Shown here: one piece after another, positions 8,254-17,366 of the stretch
Layout: every line of letters begins with the position of its first letter
Position numbering within the stretch: position 1 is the stretch's first letter
From: Longispora sp047121295
GTDB taxonomy: Bacteria > Actinomycetota > Actinomycetes > Mycobacteriales > Micromonosporaceae
Reading direction: 5' to 3'
Length of the DNA stretch: 64,000 nucleotides
NCBI RefSeq assembly: GCF_047121295.1
Contig: NZ_CP139447.1
Location: forward strand, 6,510,001 to 6,574,000
Made by a program: the position numbers and the translations under genes
The notes under the pieces: model-generated
What the model was told of the DNA's origin: nothing
Database searches by the model: none
What the model saw: the letters and a program-made list of their open reading frames with translations, nothing else

Positions 8254-11145
8254 TTACGAGGCGCTGCCGTATACCGACAGCTCCGAGGTGGAGACGTAGT
8301 CGCAGCCACCGAACGGGCCGGGGCACGAGCCGCCGACGTCCGCGAGCTGGTTGCTCAGCATCGTGTACCGGAAGAACTTCACGCCGTTGGCCGTGCCGGC
8401 CGCGAGCGGGATCGTGACGTTCTTGCCGCGCTGGGCGACCCCGAAGTGACCGGTCGCGGCCACCTGCCAGGTCACTCCGTCCGCCGAGGACTCCAGCTTG
8501 TAGTCACCGACGGTGGCGCTGCCGCCCACGCCGCAGGCCGAGGTCGGGTTGATGATCAGCGAGGTCACGTTGACCGCGACCGGCAGCTTGATCGTCGCGA
8601 ACCGCGGCTTGATCGTCGTCGGGCCGGTGAACTCCGAGTTGGACACCCAACCGGAACCGAGCGACTGGTCGATCAGGGCGACCTGGTTGCAGCCCGCGCC
8701 GAAGTCCGGGCCGTTGAAGCCCGAGATCGCGGCGCCGCCGCCGACCGAGGCCCACTCGCGGGCCAGGGCGAAGTCCGCCGTGGCGGTCGGAGCGTTGACG
8801 GTCCGGGGACCGGCCACCGTGTCGTAGCCGCCACCGACGGCGCTGAACTTGGTGTACGCGCCGTAGGTGATGCCGTTGATCACGTACGTGCCGTCAGCGG
8901 CCGTGACCGCGCTCAGGTTGCCGCCGACCGTGCTGGTGTGGCCACCGAAGGAGACGGTGACACCCGCGACCGGGGCGCCCGTGACGTTGTCGGTCACCTT
9001 GCCGGAAACCGAGCCCTGCGGGGTGCCGGGCGCCGGCGGCATGCTGAAGTCCTCGGCCGGGGCCGAGTCGTTGCCGTCGATCGCACCCGCGAAGTAGCCC
9101 ATGCCTCGGGCGGCGAAGGTCTTCCAGATGGTGTCGTGGAACTTGCCACCGAACACGACGGTGTCGGCGAGCAGGATCGCGTTGCGCTCGTCGAGGTACG
9201 ACGGGTTGGACGGCGACAGCTCCATGGCCCGGGTCACCAGGGACTCGGCCACGTCACTGCCGACCTCGCACCGCAGGTCCCACAGGGTCTCGACCCAGAT
9301 CTCACCGTCGGCGTGCACCTCGGGGCCACCGGCGGAGATCTTGCCGAAGTCGCCGTAGGTGTAGCCGCCGGGGCCGCTCTTCGCGCCACCCGGGCAGGCC
9401 GGGTCGGTCGTGCCGACCTTGCAGTCGATCGGCTGGGTACGGATGCCGTCGGTGCCGTGCCCGACGTAGTCACCGATGCGCAGGTCGGCCGCGAGCTTGC
9501 GGTCGGGCTGCGAGCCCTCCTTCACGAGGAGGTCCATCGCGTACCAGTCGGACCACGCCTCGCCCATCGAGCCGGCCTGGACCGGGCCGAGGGTGGACAT
9601 GCCGTTGGCGTCCACGACGAGCCGGTTGGACAGGCCGTGGGTGTACTCGTGGTACACGATGTCGGCCGCGTCGCCGCTGTTGCCCGACAGCCAGTTGAAG
9701 TTGCCGTCGTCGTAGAACAGGTACATCTGCATCCGCGGCGAGGTGCCGTCGACCGGGGTGTCCATGTTCGCGTTGTTGGCGTTGCCGCCCGGCATCCCGT
9801 TGTTCGAGTTCGCGCCGTCCATCGCCTCGCCCTGCACGGCGTCGCCGTCGCGCGCGTCGAAGTTTCCGGCCTGGCGGGTGAACCCGATCGGGGCCGACTC
9901 GAGGTGGTCGTGGAACTTGCCCAGGAAGTAGTACAGCTGGACGGCGTTCTGGTTGGCGTTGGTCCGCCACGAGCCGGCGACGGCCGGGTTCCAGGAGCAC
10001 TGGTAGTGGCTGGAGCACGGCGGGCCGTCGGTCTTGATGAAGTTCTTGAAGTCGTACTCGAAGGTGCCGCCCGCGTTCGGGCCGACCTCCTCGTCCGCGT
10101 CCGCGATGTTGTTGTTGTTCAGGTCGAGGTAGACGTGCGCGTAGTCACCCGACAGGTTCTTCGCGCCCGCCGGCAGACCCGACAGGGTGTTGGTGGCGCT
10201 GTCCCCGCCGCGCAGCGCGCCCGGGTAGTAGTTCCACGTCGTGCCCTTGGCCTGCTTCGGGTCGGCCTCGTGGTCGATCAGGCTCTTGCGGTAGAGGACC
10301 TGGCCGTTCTCGGCGTCGAGGACGTGCACGTAGTGCTCGCCCTGCGCCGGCCGGACCGAGACCTGCCACGCGAGACGCGGGCCGTTCACGGTCTGGAAGA
10401 CGACCTGGGTGGCCGTCGAGTCCTTGGTGACCGGAGCCTTGGCGTCGCCGCCGACGTCCTTGAGCGCCGTGCCGCGCGCGGCGTTGGCGTTCACCTTCGG
10501 GGCCGCGAACCCGGTCGGCAGCCCGGCGACCGGGGAGCCGTCGAGGGCGATCAGCGAACCGTCCTTGGCGACGTGCGCCTTGAGACCGTTGTTGAAGACC
10601 GGGACGCCGTTGACCTTCTGGATGAAGGACAGGTGGTGGGTACCGGCGGCGTCGATGTACTCCTGGCGGAGCACCAGGCCGTCGATGTCGGCCGACTTGA
10701 GGCCGAACGCGTCCGCGTGCTCGCGGACGTAGTTGATGGCGATCTGCGCCGGGTTCTTGTCGCTCGGGCCGGCGAGGAAGCCGTCGAGCTTGCTGACGGT
10801 CCGCGGGGTGCCGGTCAGCGGGTCGAGGTCGACGGTGCCCTGCACGCCGAGCTCGGTGCGCAGCGCGCGCAGGCCGGGACGCGGGGCCGCGGCGAGGGCC
10901 GCCGCCTTGAGCTGGAGCGTACGGCGGCTCGCGGAAGCGGTCCGCGAGTCGAAGAACTCGCCCTTGTCGCCCTTCGCGTTGTCACCGAACGAGGACAGCG
11001 CGGTGTGGGCGCCGGATCCGTTCAGGCCCGGGTCACCCTGCGCCATGGCCGGCGCCACACCGACGGCGAGCACAGCCGCGACGGCCGGGATCAGCCGGCC
11101 GTACGGGAGGCGTCGCCGAGGGGCGGACGGGGAGGGTAGTGCCAT
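8254..11145 (-). CDS. secreted M36 family (fungalysin-type) zinc metalloprotease
   Basis: A 963-residue secreted enzyme. After a signal peptide comes a long propeptide of the FTP/PepSY type, then the catalytic domain with the zinc motif HEYTHG at about residue 497 and the third ligand region GEAWSDWYAMD near 528. Next is a carboxypeptidase-regulatory-like beta-sandwich (GSVSGKVTDNVTGAPVAGVT, about 705-785) and a C-terminal domain recalling discoidin-type sandwiches. The propeptide is expected to keep it inactive until export. The ATG at 11145 follows CAGGGGGTTCC. A ZIP metal transporter is divergently encoded, which may relate to zinc supply (inference). Confidence 0.92.
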   Translation of the reverse strand: MALPSPSAPRRRLPYGRLIPAVAAVLAVGVAPAMAQGDPGLNGSGAHTALSSFGDNAKGDKGEFFDSRTASASRRTLQLKAAALAAAPRPGLRALRTELGVQGTVDLDPLTGTPRTVSKLDGFLAGPSDKNPAQIAINYVREHADAFGLKSADIDGLVLRQEYIDAAGTHHLSFIQKVNGVPVFNNGLKAHVAKDGSLIALDGSPVAGLPTGFAAPKVNANAARGTALKDVGGDAKAPVTKDSTATQVVFQTVNGPRLAWQVSVRPAQGEHYVHVLDAENGQVLYRKSLIDHEADPKQAKGTTWNYYPGALRGGDSATNTLSGLPAGAKNLSGDYAHVYLDLNNNNIADADEEVGPNAGGTFEYDFKNFIKTDGPPCSSHYQCSWNPAVAGSWRTNANQNAVQLYYFLGKFHDHLESAPIGFTRQAGNFDARDGDAVQGEAMDGANSNNGMPGGNANNANMDTPVDGTSPRMQMYLFYDDGNFNWLSGNSGDAADIVYHEYTHGLSNRLVVDANGMSTLGPVQAGSMGEAWSDWYAMDLLVKEGSQPDRKLAADLRIGDYVGHGTDGIRTQPIDCKVGTTDPACPGGAKSGPGGYTYGDFGKISAGGPEVHADGEIWVETLWDLRCEVGSDVAESLVTRAMELSPSNPSYLDERNAILLADTVVFGGKFHDTIWKTFAARGMGYFAGAIDGNDSAPAEDFSMPPAPGTPQGSVSGKVTDNVTGAPVAGVTVSFGGHTSTVGGNLSAVTAADGTYVINGITYGAYTKFSAVGGGYDTVAGPRTVNAPTATADFALAREWASVGGGAAISGFNGPDFGAGCNQVALIDQSLGSGWVSNSEFTGPTTIKPRFATIKLPVAVNVTSLIINPTSACGVGGSATVGDYKLESSADGVTWQVAATGHFGVAQRGKNVTIPLAAGTANGVKFFRYTMLSNQLADVGGSCPGPFGGCDYVSTSELSVYGSAS

Positions 11146-11518
11146 TGGAACCCCCTGGTTGAACAAGTAAGGGATGTCGACTCGACACCCCTGCACCCGG
11201 CAGCCTGGTAGTTCCTAACAGGACGGCACAACGGTGTTACCCGAACTGTTATTGATTCGCTTCATCTGGTTAAGGTAAAAACTAGAAAGTCATCGAGAGC
11301 CGTTTCTATTGACGTATCCCTTATTACGTTTTCTGTTACAAGGAATTCGCAGGTGAATGGGGTGGACGGTCGACCGCCCATTCACGGTTCAGCCTCGGAT
11401 CCGTCTCCCCCGGGTCACGGCGACTCCGTAGAGGACCACGCCGACCGACCGGGGCGCGCCGACACACGATGTGGCGCAAATGCCTGATCCGGCACGCACG
11501 GATGGGTCATGCTGAGCC
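11146..11518. promoter_or_regulatory. divergent promoter region between the M36 protease and ZIP transporter genes
   Basis: This 373-bp stretch has no gene. Its centre (about 11220-11345) is strikingly AT-rich for this genome, with TTATTGATTCGC, TTAAGGTAAAAACTAG and TATTGACGTATCCCTTATTACG, so it likely holds promoters in both directions. The right part carries a palindrome at 11353-11385. No gene, tRNA or riboswitch could be recognised. Confidence 0.6.
11353..11385. repeat. 33-bp palindrome, candidate operator
   Basis: The arms GTGAATGGG and CCCATTCAC are perfect and the centre contains a second palindrome, CGGTCGACCG. It lies between two divergent genes, with no T run on either side, so an operator is more likely than a terminator. 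A Zur- or other metal-regulator site is conceivable given the neighbours but the sequence does not match a consensus I know. Confidence 0.5.
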
Positions 11519-12337
11519 ATGCGTGCCTTCGGCTGGGGTCTGCTCGCCGCGTCCTCCCTGCTCATCGGCGGCCTGCTGGCCCTCTGGCTGCCGGTGCCGA
11601 GACGGGTACTCGGCCTCGTGATGGCCTTCGGGGTCGGCGTGCTGACCAGCGCCGTCGCGTACGAACTCGTCGAGGAGTCGTTCCGCACGTCGGCCGGGAG
11701 CAGCGGGGTGGCCCTCGGGCTGCTCGCCGGGGCGGTCGTGTTCTACCTCGGGGACGCGGCGATCGACCGGCTCGGCGGCCACGACCGCAAACGCAGCACC
11801 CCGTTTCCGGCCGGGTCCGGCGCGGCCGGGCGGGCCGCGGCGGCCGGAGGTGGCCCGGCCATGCCCAGGGCCCGGGGTGGCCCGACCAGGCCCGGGTCCG
11901 GGGCCTCGACCGCGCTCGCCGTCGTCCTCGGCATCGTCCTCGACGGGATCCCCGAGTCGATCGTGCTGGGGCTGACCCTCGTCGGCGGCGCGACGGTCGG
12001 CTGGGCGGTCCTCGCCGCCGTGTTCCTGTCCAACCTGCCCGAGGCGGTCGCCGCGACCGTCGGCCTGCGCTCCCGGGGCTGGGCCGGCGCGCACATCCTC
12101 GGCCTGTGGGCACTGGTCACCGTCGTCAGTGGACTCGCCGCGCTCCTCGGCTACGCGACGATGGACACCGCGAGCCCGGGGCAGGTCGCGTTCATCAACG
12201 CGTTCGCCGGTGGCGCGATCCTGACGATGCTCGCCGACACGATGGCGCCGGAGGCGTTCGAGAACGGCGGCCGGACCGTCGGGCTGGCCACCACCCTGGG
12301 CTTCCTGTCGGCCTTCCTGATCACGGCCCTGACCTAG
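11519..12337 (+). CDS. ZIP family metal transporter
   Basis: A 272-residue membrane protein with about eight hydrophobic helices. A glycine-rich variable loop (residues about 97-125) separates the first three helices from the rest. The conserved transport helix appears as VLGIVLDGIPESIVLGLTL, corresponding to the HNxPEG-type motif of ZIP proteins with some changes (Asp/Gly instead of His/Asn), and the next helix has FLSNLPEAVAATVG. ZIP proteins carry zinc or related divalent metals into the cytosol. The first His of the family motif is missing, so metal choice is uncertain. Confidence 0.83.
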   Translation: MRAFGWGLLAASSLLIGGLLALWLPVPRRVLGLVMAFGVGVLTSAVAYELVEESFRTSAGSSGVALGLLAGAVVFYLGDAAIDRLGGHDRKRSTPFPAGSGAAGRAAAAGGGPAMPRARGGPTRPGSGASTALAVVLGIVLDGIPESIVLGLTLVGGATVGWAVLAAVFLSNLPEAVAATVGLRSRGWAGAHILGLWALVTVVSGLAALLGYATMDTASPGQVAFINAFAGGAILTMLADTMAPEAFENGGRTVGLATTLGFLSAFLITALT

Positions 12338-12422
12338 GACCCCCGCTCCCCGCCCGGCCGGGAACCGCCCCGCGCCGGTCGGACCCGCACCCCGGCCGGG
12401 CCCGGGCACCTAGAATGGCCAG

Positions 12423-13277
12423 GTGGACAGCCCCCTCCGCCGGTACGGCCGGCTCTGGATCGCCGCGCTCGCCTGCTGCGTACTCGTCGCGCTGACCGGG
12501 GCCGTCCTCTATCTGCGCACCCCGGACGCCGCGCCCCGCGCCGCCGTCCCCACCCCGCCCCCGGCCCCGACGAGCGCCCCGGCGACGACGTCGGCCGCCG
12601 TCCCGCCGCCGGCGAGCCTGCCGGTCATCGACTACAACCCGGCCCCGAAGGGCTTCCCGGCCGACCCGGAGCCCGCCGGCCGGACCCGGACCGCCGAGGG
12701 CCTGCACGCCCGGTCCAACATCGGCGTGTACGACGCCCCCGGCGGCACCCCGCTCGCCTTCCTCGCGCCCACGATCCTCGGCGTGCGGGTGACCGTGCCG
12801 ATCGTGGCCCGGCAGGCCGGCTGGGTCGCGGTGCTGCTGCCGTCGGCGAACCGGACGATCGGCTGGACCCCGCCGGGCGACTGGGAGCTCGCCGCGCTGC
12901 GCGACCAGCTCGTCGTGCACAAGGGCAGCCACACGATGGAGTGGTACCGCGACGACGCCCTCGTGAAGTCCTGGCCCGTCACCCTGGGAACCAGGGCCAC
13001 CCCGACGCCGCTCGGCCGCACGTTCGTCCTGGGCCGGTCCCGGCTGGCCGGCGACGTGTACGCCGACACCGACGTCTTCGCCCTGGGCGCGATCCCCGAC
13101 GACCCGGAGGCCGTCCCGGCCGGGCTGCGGGGCGCGCACATCGGCATCCACACCTGGTACAACGACTACACGCTGGGCAAGGACGACACCGACGGCTGCA
13201 TCCGGTTGACGAAAGCCGGCCAGCAGCAGCTCCTCCAGGAGATCGCGCCGGGCACCTCGGTCGTCGTCCTCGACTGA
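12423..13277 (+). CDS. L,D-transpeptidase (YkuD domain), membrane-anchored
   Basis: A 284-residue envelope protein: N-terminal helix (about 11-31), a Pro/Ala-rich linker, a small SH3-like segment, then the YkuD catalytic domain. The active-site block reads HIGIHTWYND then DDTDGCIRLT, with His near 241 and the nucleophile Cys near 259. The enzyme forms or modifies 3-3 peptidoglycan cross-links. The GTG start has TAGAAT at 12411-12416, six nt upstream, indicating a leaderless message. It converges closely on the small membrane gene that follows. Confidence 0.92.
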   Translation: MDSPLRRYGRLWIAALACCVLVALTGAVLYLRTPDAAPRAAVPTPPPAPTSAPATTSAAVPPPASLPVIDYNPAPKGFPADPEPAGRTRTAEGLHARSNIGVYDAPGGTPLAFLAPTILGVRVTVPIVARQAGWVAVLLPSANRTIGWTPPGDWELAALRDQLVVHKGSHTMEWYRDDALVKSWPVTLGTRATPTPLGRTFVLGRSRLAGDVYADTDVFALGAIPDDPEAVPAGLRGAHIGIHTWYNDYTLGKDDTDGCIRLTKAGQQQLLQEIAPGTSVVVLD

Positions 13278-13287
13278 CGCGGACCCG

Positions 13288-13683
13288 CTACGCCGGAACC
13301 ACCCCACCGACCGCCGGCCGGTCGCGCAGCCACCACGCCGAGGCGAGGTGCACGACCGCGAACGCCCCCGCCCCGAAGCCCATCCCCAGGTTGCCGGTGG
13401 CGAACCCGAGGACCGAGTCCCCCGCCTGGACCAGCCCGGCGAGCAGGAGCATCGGCGGCACGGCCCGCCGGCCCCGGGTGACCAGCAGCGCGATGAGCAC
13501 CACCCCGAGCGGCACGGCCCGGACGCCGTACCCCATCGCGTAGAAGGTGACGCCGTCGGTCACCCGGTCGCCGCCGGTCAGGACGATCCCCGGGTCCACC
13601 ATGGCCAGCACCGCCGAGGCGACCGACACGGCGGCGGCCAGCACGTTCGCGATCACCACGGTCCGCTTGAACTTCGGCTCCAT
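13288..13683 (-). CDS. four-helix membrane protein, DUF4267-like
   Basis: A 131-residue protein with four predicted membrane helices, among them VIANVLAAAVSVASAVLAMV and VPLGVVLIALLV. The ATG at 13683 follows ATTCAAGGAGTGTTGCA, a strong ribosome site. It resembles DUF4267-type proteins that often sit next to transcription regulators. Here it is divergent from a MarR gene and shares a 59-bp promoter region with it, so it is probably the regulated target. No transport motif is visible. Confidence 0.65.
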   Translation of the reverse strand: MEPKFKRTVVIANVLAAAVSVASAVLAMVDPGIVLTGGDRVTDGVTFYAMGYGVRAVPLGVVLIALLVTRGRRAVPPMLLLAGLVQAGDSVLGFATGNLGMGFGAGAFAVVHLASAWWLRDRPAVGGVVPA

Positions 13684-13692
13684 TGCAACACT

Positions 13693-13735
13693 CCTTGAAT
13701 CGTTCACGCCTTGAATGATGCAGAGAAGGTATCAT
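13693..13735. promoter_or_regulatory. shared divergent promoter with direct repeats
   Basis: Two copies of CCTTGAAT (13693-13700 and 13709-13716) are spaced 16 bp apart, and TATCAT at 13730-13735 lies seven nt before the MarR GTG. The repeats cover the ribosome site side of the membrane-protein gene. They are a reasonable MarR-family binding site for autoregulation, but no footprint-like consensus is claimed. Confidence 0.4.
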
Positions 13736-13742
13736 CGGACCC

Positions 13743-14195
13743 GTGACCGAAGTCAAGCCCCATCCCCTGACCGACACGTTCGCGTTCCGGCTCGGCACGA
13801 TCGGCGCCGTGGTGGCCGACCGGTACGCCGCCCGGCTCGACCGGCTGGACCTCAAGCTCAAGCACGTCGGCCTGATGACCGCGCTGGCCTCGGGCGCCAG
13901 CGGCTCCCAGCTCGACCTCGCCCGGCTGCTCGGCGTCGCGCCGAGCCTGGTCGTGCTGCTCTCCGACCACCTGACGGACCTCGGCGCGATGGAGAAGACC
14001 CGCGACCCGGCCGACCGCCGCCGGCAGGTGCTCACCCTCACCGACCGGGGCCGCGAGCTGCTGGCCGAGTGCGCCGCCGAGGCCCGGCTCCTCGACGCGG
14101 AGCTGGTCACGGCCCTGGCGGCCCCGGAGCGCGACCAGCTGCACCGGTCCCTCGGCGTCCTGGGTGGCCGGATGGGCCTGCCCATCGCCGAATAG
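13743..14195 (+). CDS. MarR family transcriptional regulator
   Basis: A 150-residue winged-helix protein. The recognition region reads GSQLDLARLLGVAPSLVVLL and the wing has EKTRDPADRRRQVLTLTDRG, the most diagnostic MarR segment. Members usually repress their own gene and a divergent neighbour until they bind a small ligand. The divergent four-helix membrane gene is the obvious candidate target. GTG start with TATCAT box, likely leaderless. Confidence 0.9.
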   Translation: MTEVKPHPLTDTFAFRLGTIGAVVADRYAARLDRLDLKLKHVGLMTALASGASGSQLDLARLLGVAPSLVVLLSDHLTDLGAMEKTRDPADRRRQVLTLTDRGRELLAECAAEARLLDAELVTALAAPERDQLHRSLGVLGGRMGLPIAE

Positions 14196-14238
14196 GCCCG
14201 TCAGCCGTTGTCGGGCGCCGGGCTCCGCCGGTGGAGTG

Positions 14239-14279
14239 CGGCGACCGGTGCGCGCCGGGGCGGGTGTCGCCGTAACCGG
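14239..14279 (-). repeat. GGTTACGG-core extragenic element, copy B
   Basis: The minus strand reads CCGGTTACGGCGACACCCGC, starting 23 nt after the stop of the SDR gene. CGGCGAC of the core can pair with GTCGCCG formed by 14239-14245, giving a 7-bp stem with a GC-rich loop. In copy D the matching stem has changed on both sides yet still pairs. Confidence 0.65.
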
Positions 14280-14302
14280 CTGATGGTGTTGATCTCAGGT
14301 TC

Positions 14303-15115
14303 CTACGGCAGGTCGTAGAAGAAGGTGGGGTGGCCGGCCGTGATGCCGCCGTCGACCGGGAGGATCGCGCCCGTGATCCAGGCGGCGTCGCCGGAGGCCA
14401 GGAAGGCGACGGCCGCCGCGATGTCCTCGGGCTCGCCGACCCGACCGAGCGGATACTGCCGGGCGAGCTTCTCCAGCTCCGCCAGCCGCTCCGCGCCCTG
14501 CTCCGTCCACACCCTGGTCCGCACGGTGCCCGGGGCGACCAGGTTGAACCGGACCCAGCCCGGGCCCGCGCCGAGGAGGTCCCGGCCACGCCGGCCGTAG
14601 CGCAGGGCCAGGTTCTGGGTGAGGCTGACCAGGGCGGCCTTCGCGGCGGAGTACGCCTCGCCGCCGAACGCCGAGAGCCCGTTCACCGAGCCGATCGTCA
14701 CGACGCTGCCGCCGCCCGGGGCGTGCAGCAGATGCGGCAACGCCTCCTGCACGCACCGCACCGTGCCCTGCAACGTCGGATCGGCCTGCCGGGCCCACTC
14801 CTCGTCGTCGGTCCGCTCGAAGTCCCACTCCCCCGCGACGCCCACGTTGTTGACCAACACGTCGAGCCGGCCGAACCGGGTCGCCGCCGCCGCGACCGCC
14901 GACCGGACGGCCTCGCGGTCCCGGACGTCGCAGTGCGTCGCGAGCGCCCCACCGCCCCGCTCGGCCAGGGTGTGCGCGAGGGCGCCGGCGGCCTCCCCGT
15001 CGATGTCCGCGACGACGACGGCCGCGCCCTCGGCCGCGAGCCGGACCGCGATGGCCCGGCCGATCCCGTGCGCGGCCCCGGTCACGAAGGCCACCCGTCC
15101 GTCGAAGCGTCGCAT
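14303..15115 (-). CDS. short-chain dehydrogenase/reductase
   Basis: A 270-residue classical SDR. The cofactor motif is TGAAHGIGRA with D38-type acid (VVVADIDGEA), then NNVGVAG, the catalytic Ser in VTIGSVNGL, and YSAAK. The C-terminal part has the usual PGTVRTRVW and DGGIT segments. A stretch near residues 175-190 (RRGRDLLGAGPGWVRFNLVA) is longer than the normal GIRVN turn by several residues. Preferred cofactor is likely NAD(H) because of the Asp after strand two. Substrate unknown. It carries AAAGGGGG as ribosome site. Confidence 0.88.
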   Translation of the reverse strand: MRRFDGRVAFVTGAAHGIGRAIAVRLAAEGAAVVVADIDGEAAGALAHTLAERGGGALATHCDVRDREAVRSAVAAAATRFGRLDVLVNNVGVAGEWDFERTDDEEWARQADPTLQGTVRCVQEALPHLLHAPGGGSVVTIGSVNGLSAFGGEAYSAAKAALVSLTQNLALRYGRRGRDLLGAGPGWVRFNLVAPGTVRTRVWTEQGAERLAELEKLARQYPLGRVGEPEDIAAAVAFLASGDAAWITGAILPVDGGITAGHPTFFYDLP

Positions 15116-15447
15116 CGGGCCCCCTTTGTCCTAGGAGAGCCCTCAGCCTACGTCCGGGGGCGCCCTCCGGGAGGGCGCTCCGCGCCGTCGGGACCGGATC
15201 CGAACGAGGCCACGCCGGGGCCGGGGCGCGGCGGCCGGGCGGGCCATGCGGCGGCGGCCGGGCCGGCCAGCGCGGGACGGCAGGTGGCGGCCCGGGTGGG
15301 TGCCGGCGGGGCAAGCCGAGCTGGCGGCGGGCAGGCCCACAGCGAGGCTGGGGCAAGGCCGTGCTGGGGTGTTCACCGGCCTGGCGGGCCGGACCGGCCC
15401 GGGCTCGGGCCGGGGCTCGCGGCGGCGTCAGCGCGGGACGGCAGGGG
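15116..15447. other. GC-rich intergenic stretch with direct repeat
   Basis: No gene is supported in these 332 bp. A hairpin GCGCCCTCC / GGAGGGCGC lies at about 15160-15177. A 17-bp direct repeat CAGCGCGGGACGGCAGG occurs at 15268-15284 and 15429-15445, the second touching the end of the downstream phosphatase gene. Nothing else is recognised. Confidence 0.5.
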
Positions 15448-16329
15448 CTACGTGCGCTGGCGTTCCGGGCGGGGGCGGCGGGTCCACAGTCGGTGCAGGA
15501 CCGAGTCGCGCTGCCGGGGCACCGCCGCCCCGGCCACGGGCAGCGGGACCACCAGGAGCCGGCCGCCGTCGTACGCGCCGCCGTCGACGGCCGTCACCCG
15601 GCCGGCCGCGTACGTCACCGGGCCGGTGACCTGGCCACGGGCGACACCGAAGTGGCCGGTCAGGGTGCTGTGGCCGTGCACGATCGCCCGGCCGCCGTAC
15701 GCGCCGAGCAGGGCGTCGACCGCCTCGTCCGCGCCGGCCCCCTTGAAGGAGTTGCGGTCGCAGACCCGGCGGATGGCCTCGAACCACTCGCCGATGTCGG
15801 TGCCGGCCATCGTCCGGGCCACGGCGGCGTTCGCGTCGGCGACCGTGCGGCCGAACTCCAGGTAGCGGGTGGTGTCGGAGTGCAGGAGCAGGTGGTCGTC
15901 CACGAGGGCCACCGCCGGCAGGGCGCGCAACCAGGCCAGGTGTTCCGCGGTCAGCCCGTCGAGGTCAGCCTGCCGGCCGCCCCACAGCAGCCAGGTGCCG
16001 TGCAGCCCGCCCGGGTGGTCCCAGCCGGGGACCGGCGCGGAGCCGAACAGGTGCGCGCCCAGCAGCTGGAGCTCGTGGTTGCCGAGCAGCGCGCCGACCT
16101 CGCCGCCGACGGTCGCGGCCCGCGCGGCCAGCCGGCGGATGTCGTCGATCACGCCGAGTCCGTCGGGGCCCCGGTCCACGTAGTCGCCGAGGAACCACAG
16201 CCGGGCCCGGCCACCCGACCAGTCCCCCGCCGCGTCGGCGAGACCGGCGGCGCGCAGGGCCGCCCGGAGCTCGGCGCGGTGGCCGTGCACGTCGGCGACG
16301 ACGTACACCGGAGATGTGGATCTTGTCAT
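15448..16329 (-). CDS. ApaH-like metallophosphoesterase (paralogue 1)
   Basis: A 293-residue calcineurin-like phosphoesterase. Metal-binding motifs appear in order: ADVHGHR, FLGDYVDRGPDG, LLGNHE, a lone His in LLLHSD and VHGHS. The FLGDYVDRGPDG form is typical of PPP-type serine/threonine phosphatases and bacterial ApaH/PrpA relatives. It is clearly paralogous to the gene at 36660, with matching text from the first motif onward. A TAACCT box six nt upstream of the ATG suggests leaderless transcription. The C-terminal 30 residues are basic and without equivalent in the paralogue. Substrate could be phosphoprotein or dinucleoside polyphosphate. Confidence 0.85.
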   Translation of the reverse strand: MTRSTSPVYVVADVHGHRAELRAALRAAGLADAAGDWSGGRARLWFLGDYVDRGPDGLGVIDDIRRLAARAATVGGEVGALLGNHELQLLGAHLFGSAPVPGWDHPGGLHGTWLLWGGRQADLDGLTAEHLAWLRALPAVALVDDHLLLHSDTTRYLEFGRTVADANAAVARTMAGTDIGEWFEAIRRVCDRNSFKGAGADEAVDALLGAYGGRAIVHGHSTLTGHFGVARGQVTGPVTYAAGRVTAVDGGAYDGGRLLVVPLPVAGAAVPRQRDSVLHRLWTRRPRPERQRT

Positions 16330-16348
16330 TGCCCCAGGTTAGCGCAGG

Positions 16349-17353
16349 TCAGTCCTTCGCCCGGCTCGGCTGGACCCGCTTCGGCTCGCCCGGCATCTTC
16401 GGATAGTCGGGCGGATAGGGCAGATCGCCGTTCCCGTCCCGCTCGTCGCGGGCGGCCCACTCCAGCAGCGGGGTCAGGTCCACGGCCGCGTCGTCGATCC
16501 CGGCGTGCGGGTCACCGATCCTCCGGAACCGGTCGGCGACCGTCGCCAGGTCGAAGTCGTCCGGCTCGACCCGGGTGAGCTCGTCCCACGTCACCGGGGT
16601 GGACACGGTGCCCCGGGCCGTGGCGCGCAGCGAGTAGGCGCAGGCGATCGTGCGGTCCCGGGCCATCTGGTTGTAGTCGACGAACACCTTGACCCCTCGC
16701 AGCTCCTTCCACCAGGCCGTCGTGACCAGGTCGCCGCGCCGGCGCTCGATCTCCCGGGCGATGGCGATCGCGGCCCGCCGGCACTCGATGAACCCCCACC
16801 GGGGATGCACCCGCACGTAGATGTGCACGCCGCGCCCGCCGGACGTCTTCGGCCAGCCGGTCCAGCCCAGCTCCGCCAGGATCTCCCGGACCGTGCCCGC
16901 CACCGACACCGCGTCGTCGAAGTCCGTCCCGGGCTGCGGGTCCAGGTCGATCCGCAGCTCGTCCGGGTGGTCGACGTCCGCGCCGCGCACCGGCCACGGG
17001 TGAAAGACCAGGGCGTTCATCTGTACCGCCCACAGCACGTGCGCCAGGTCCGCCGGGCACAACTCGTCGGCGGTCCGGCCGCTCGGGAACGTGATCTCGG
17101 TGGTCTCGATCCAATCGGGTACCCCCTTGTGCGGGACCCGCTTCTGGAAGAACATCTCGCCGCCGACCCCGCCGGGGAAGCGCTGCAGCATGGTCGGCCG
17201 GTGGTACAGGGCGCGCATGATCCCCTCGCCGACCGCGAGGTAGTAGTTGGCCACGTCGAGCTTGGTGAACCCGCGCTCCGGGTAGACGACCCGCTCGGGG
17301 CTGGACAGCCGTAGCTCCCGCCCGGCCACCTCGATGGTCACCCCGTCCCCCAT
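16349..17353 (-). CDS. LigD-type polymerase domain protein (non-homologous end joining)
   Basis: A 334-residue archaeo-eukaryotic primase-fold polymerase, equal to the PolDom of LigD but without ligase or nuclease domains. Seen are ERVVYPERGFTKLDVANYY at the N terminus, FFQKRVPHKG, the catalytic Asp pair in LRIDLDPQPGTDF, and KTSGGRGVHIYV. Such proteins fill gaps with nucleotides or ribonucleotides at double-strand breaks, together with Ku and ligase, which are not in this window. TAGGTT seven nt before the ATG suggests leaderless transcription. It is divergent from the sirtuin across a long palindrome. Confidence 0.9.
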   Translation of the reverse strand: MGDGVTIEVAGRELRLSSPERVVYPERGFTKLDVANYYLAVGEGIMRALYHRPTMLQRFPGGVGGEMFFQKRVPHKGVPDWIETTEITFPSGRTADELCPADLAHVLWAVQMNALVFHPWPVRGADVDHPDELRIDLDPQPGTDFDDAVSVAGTVREILAELGWTGWPKTSGGRGVHIYVRVHPRWGFIECRRAAIAIAREIERRRGDLVTTAWWKELRGVKVFVDYNQMARDRTIACAYSLRATARGTVSTPVTWDELTRVEPDDFDLATVADRFRRIGDPHAGIDDAAVDLTPLLEWAARDERDGNGDLPYPPDYPKMPGEPKRVQPSRAKD

Positions 17354-17366
17354 GCAGCCGAACCTA

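Noticed and set aside
8251..11139. A 962-residue plus-strand frame antisense to the M36 protease
   Set aside because: Arg/Val/Gly-rich shadow; the minus strand encodes the protease with signal peptide and zinc motif.
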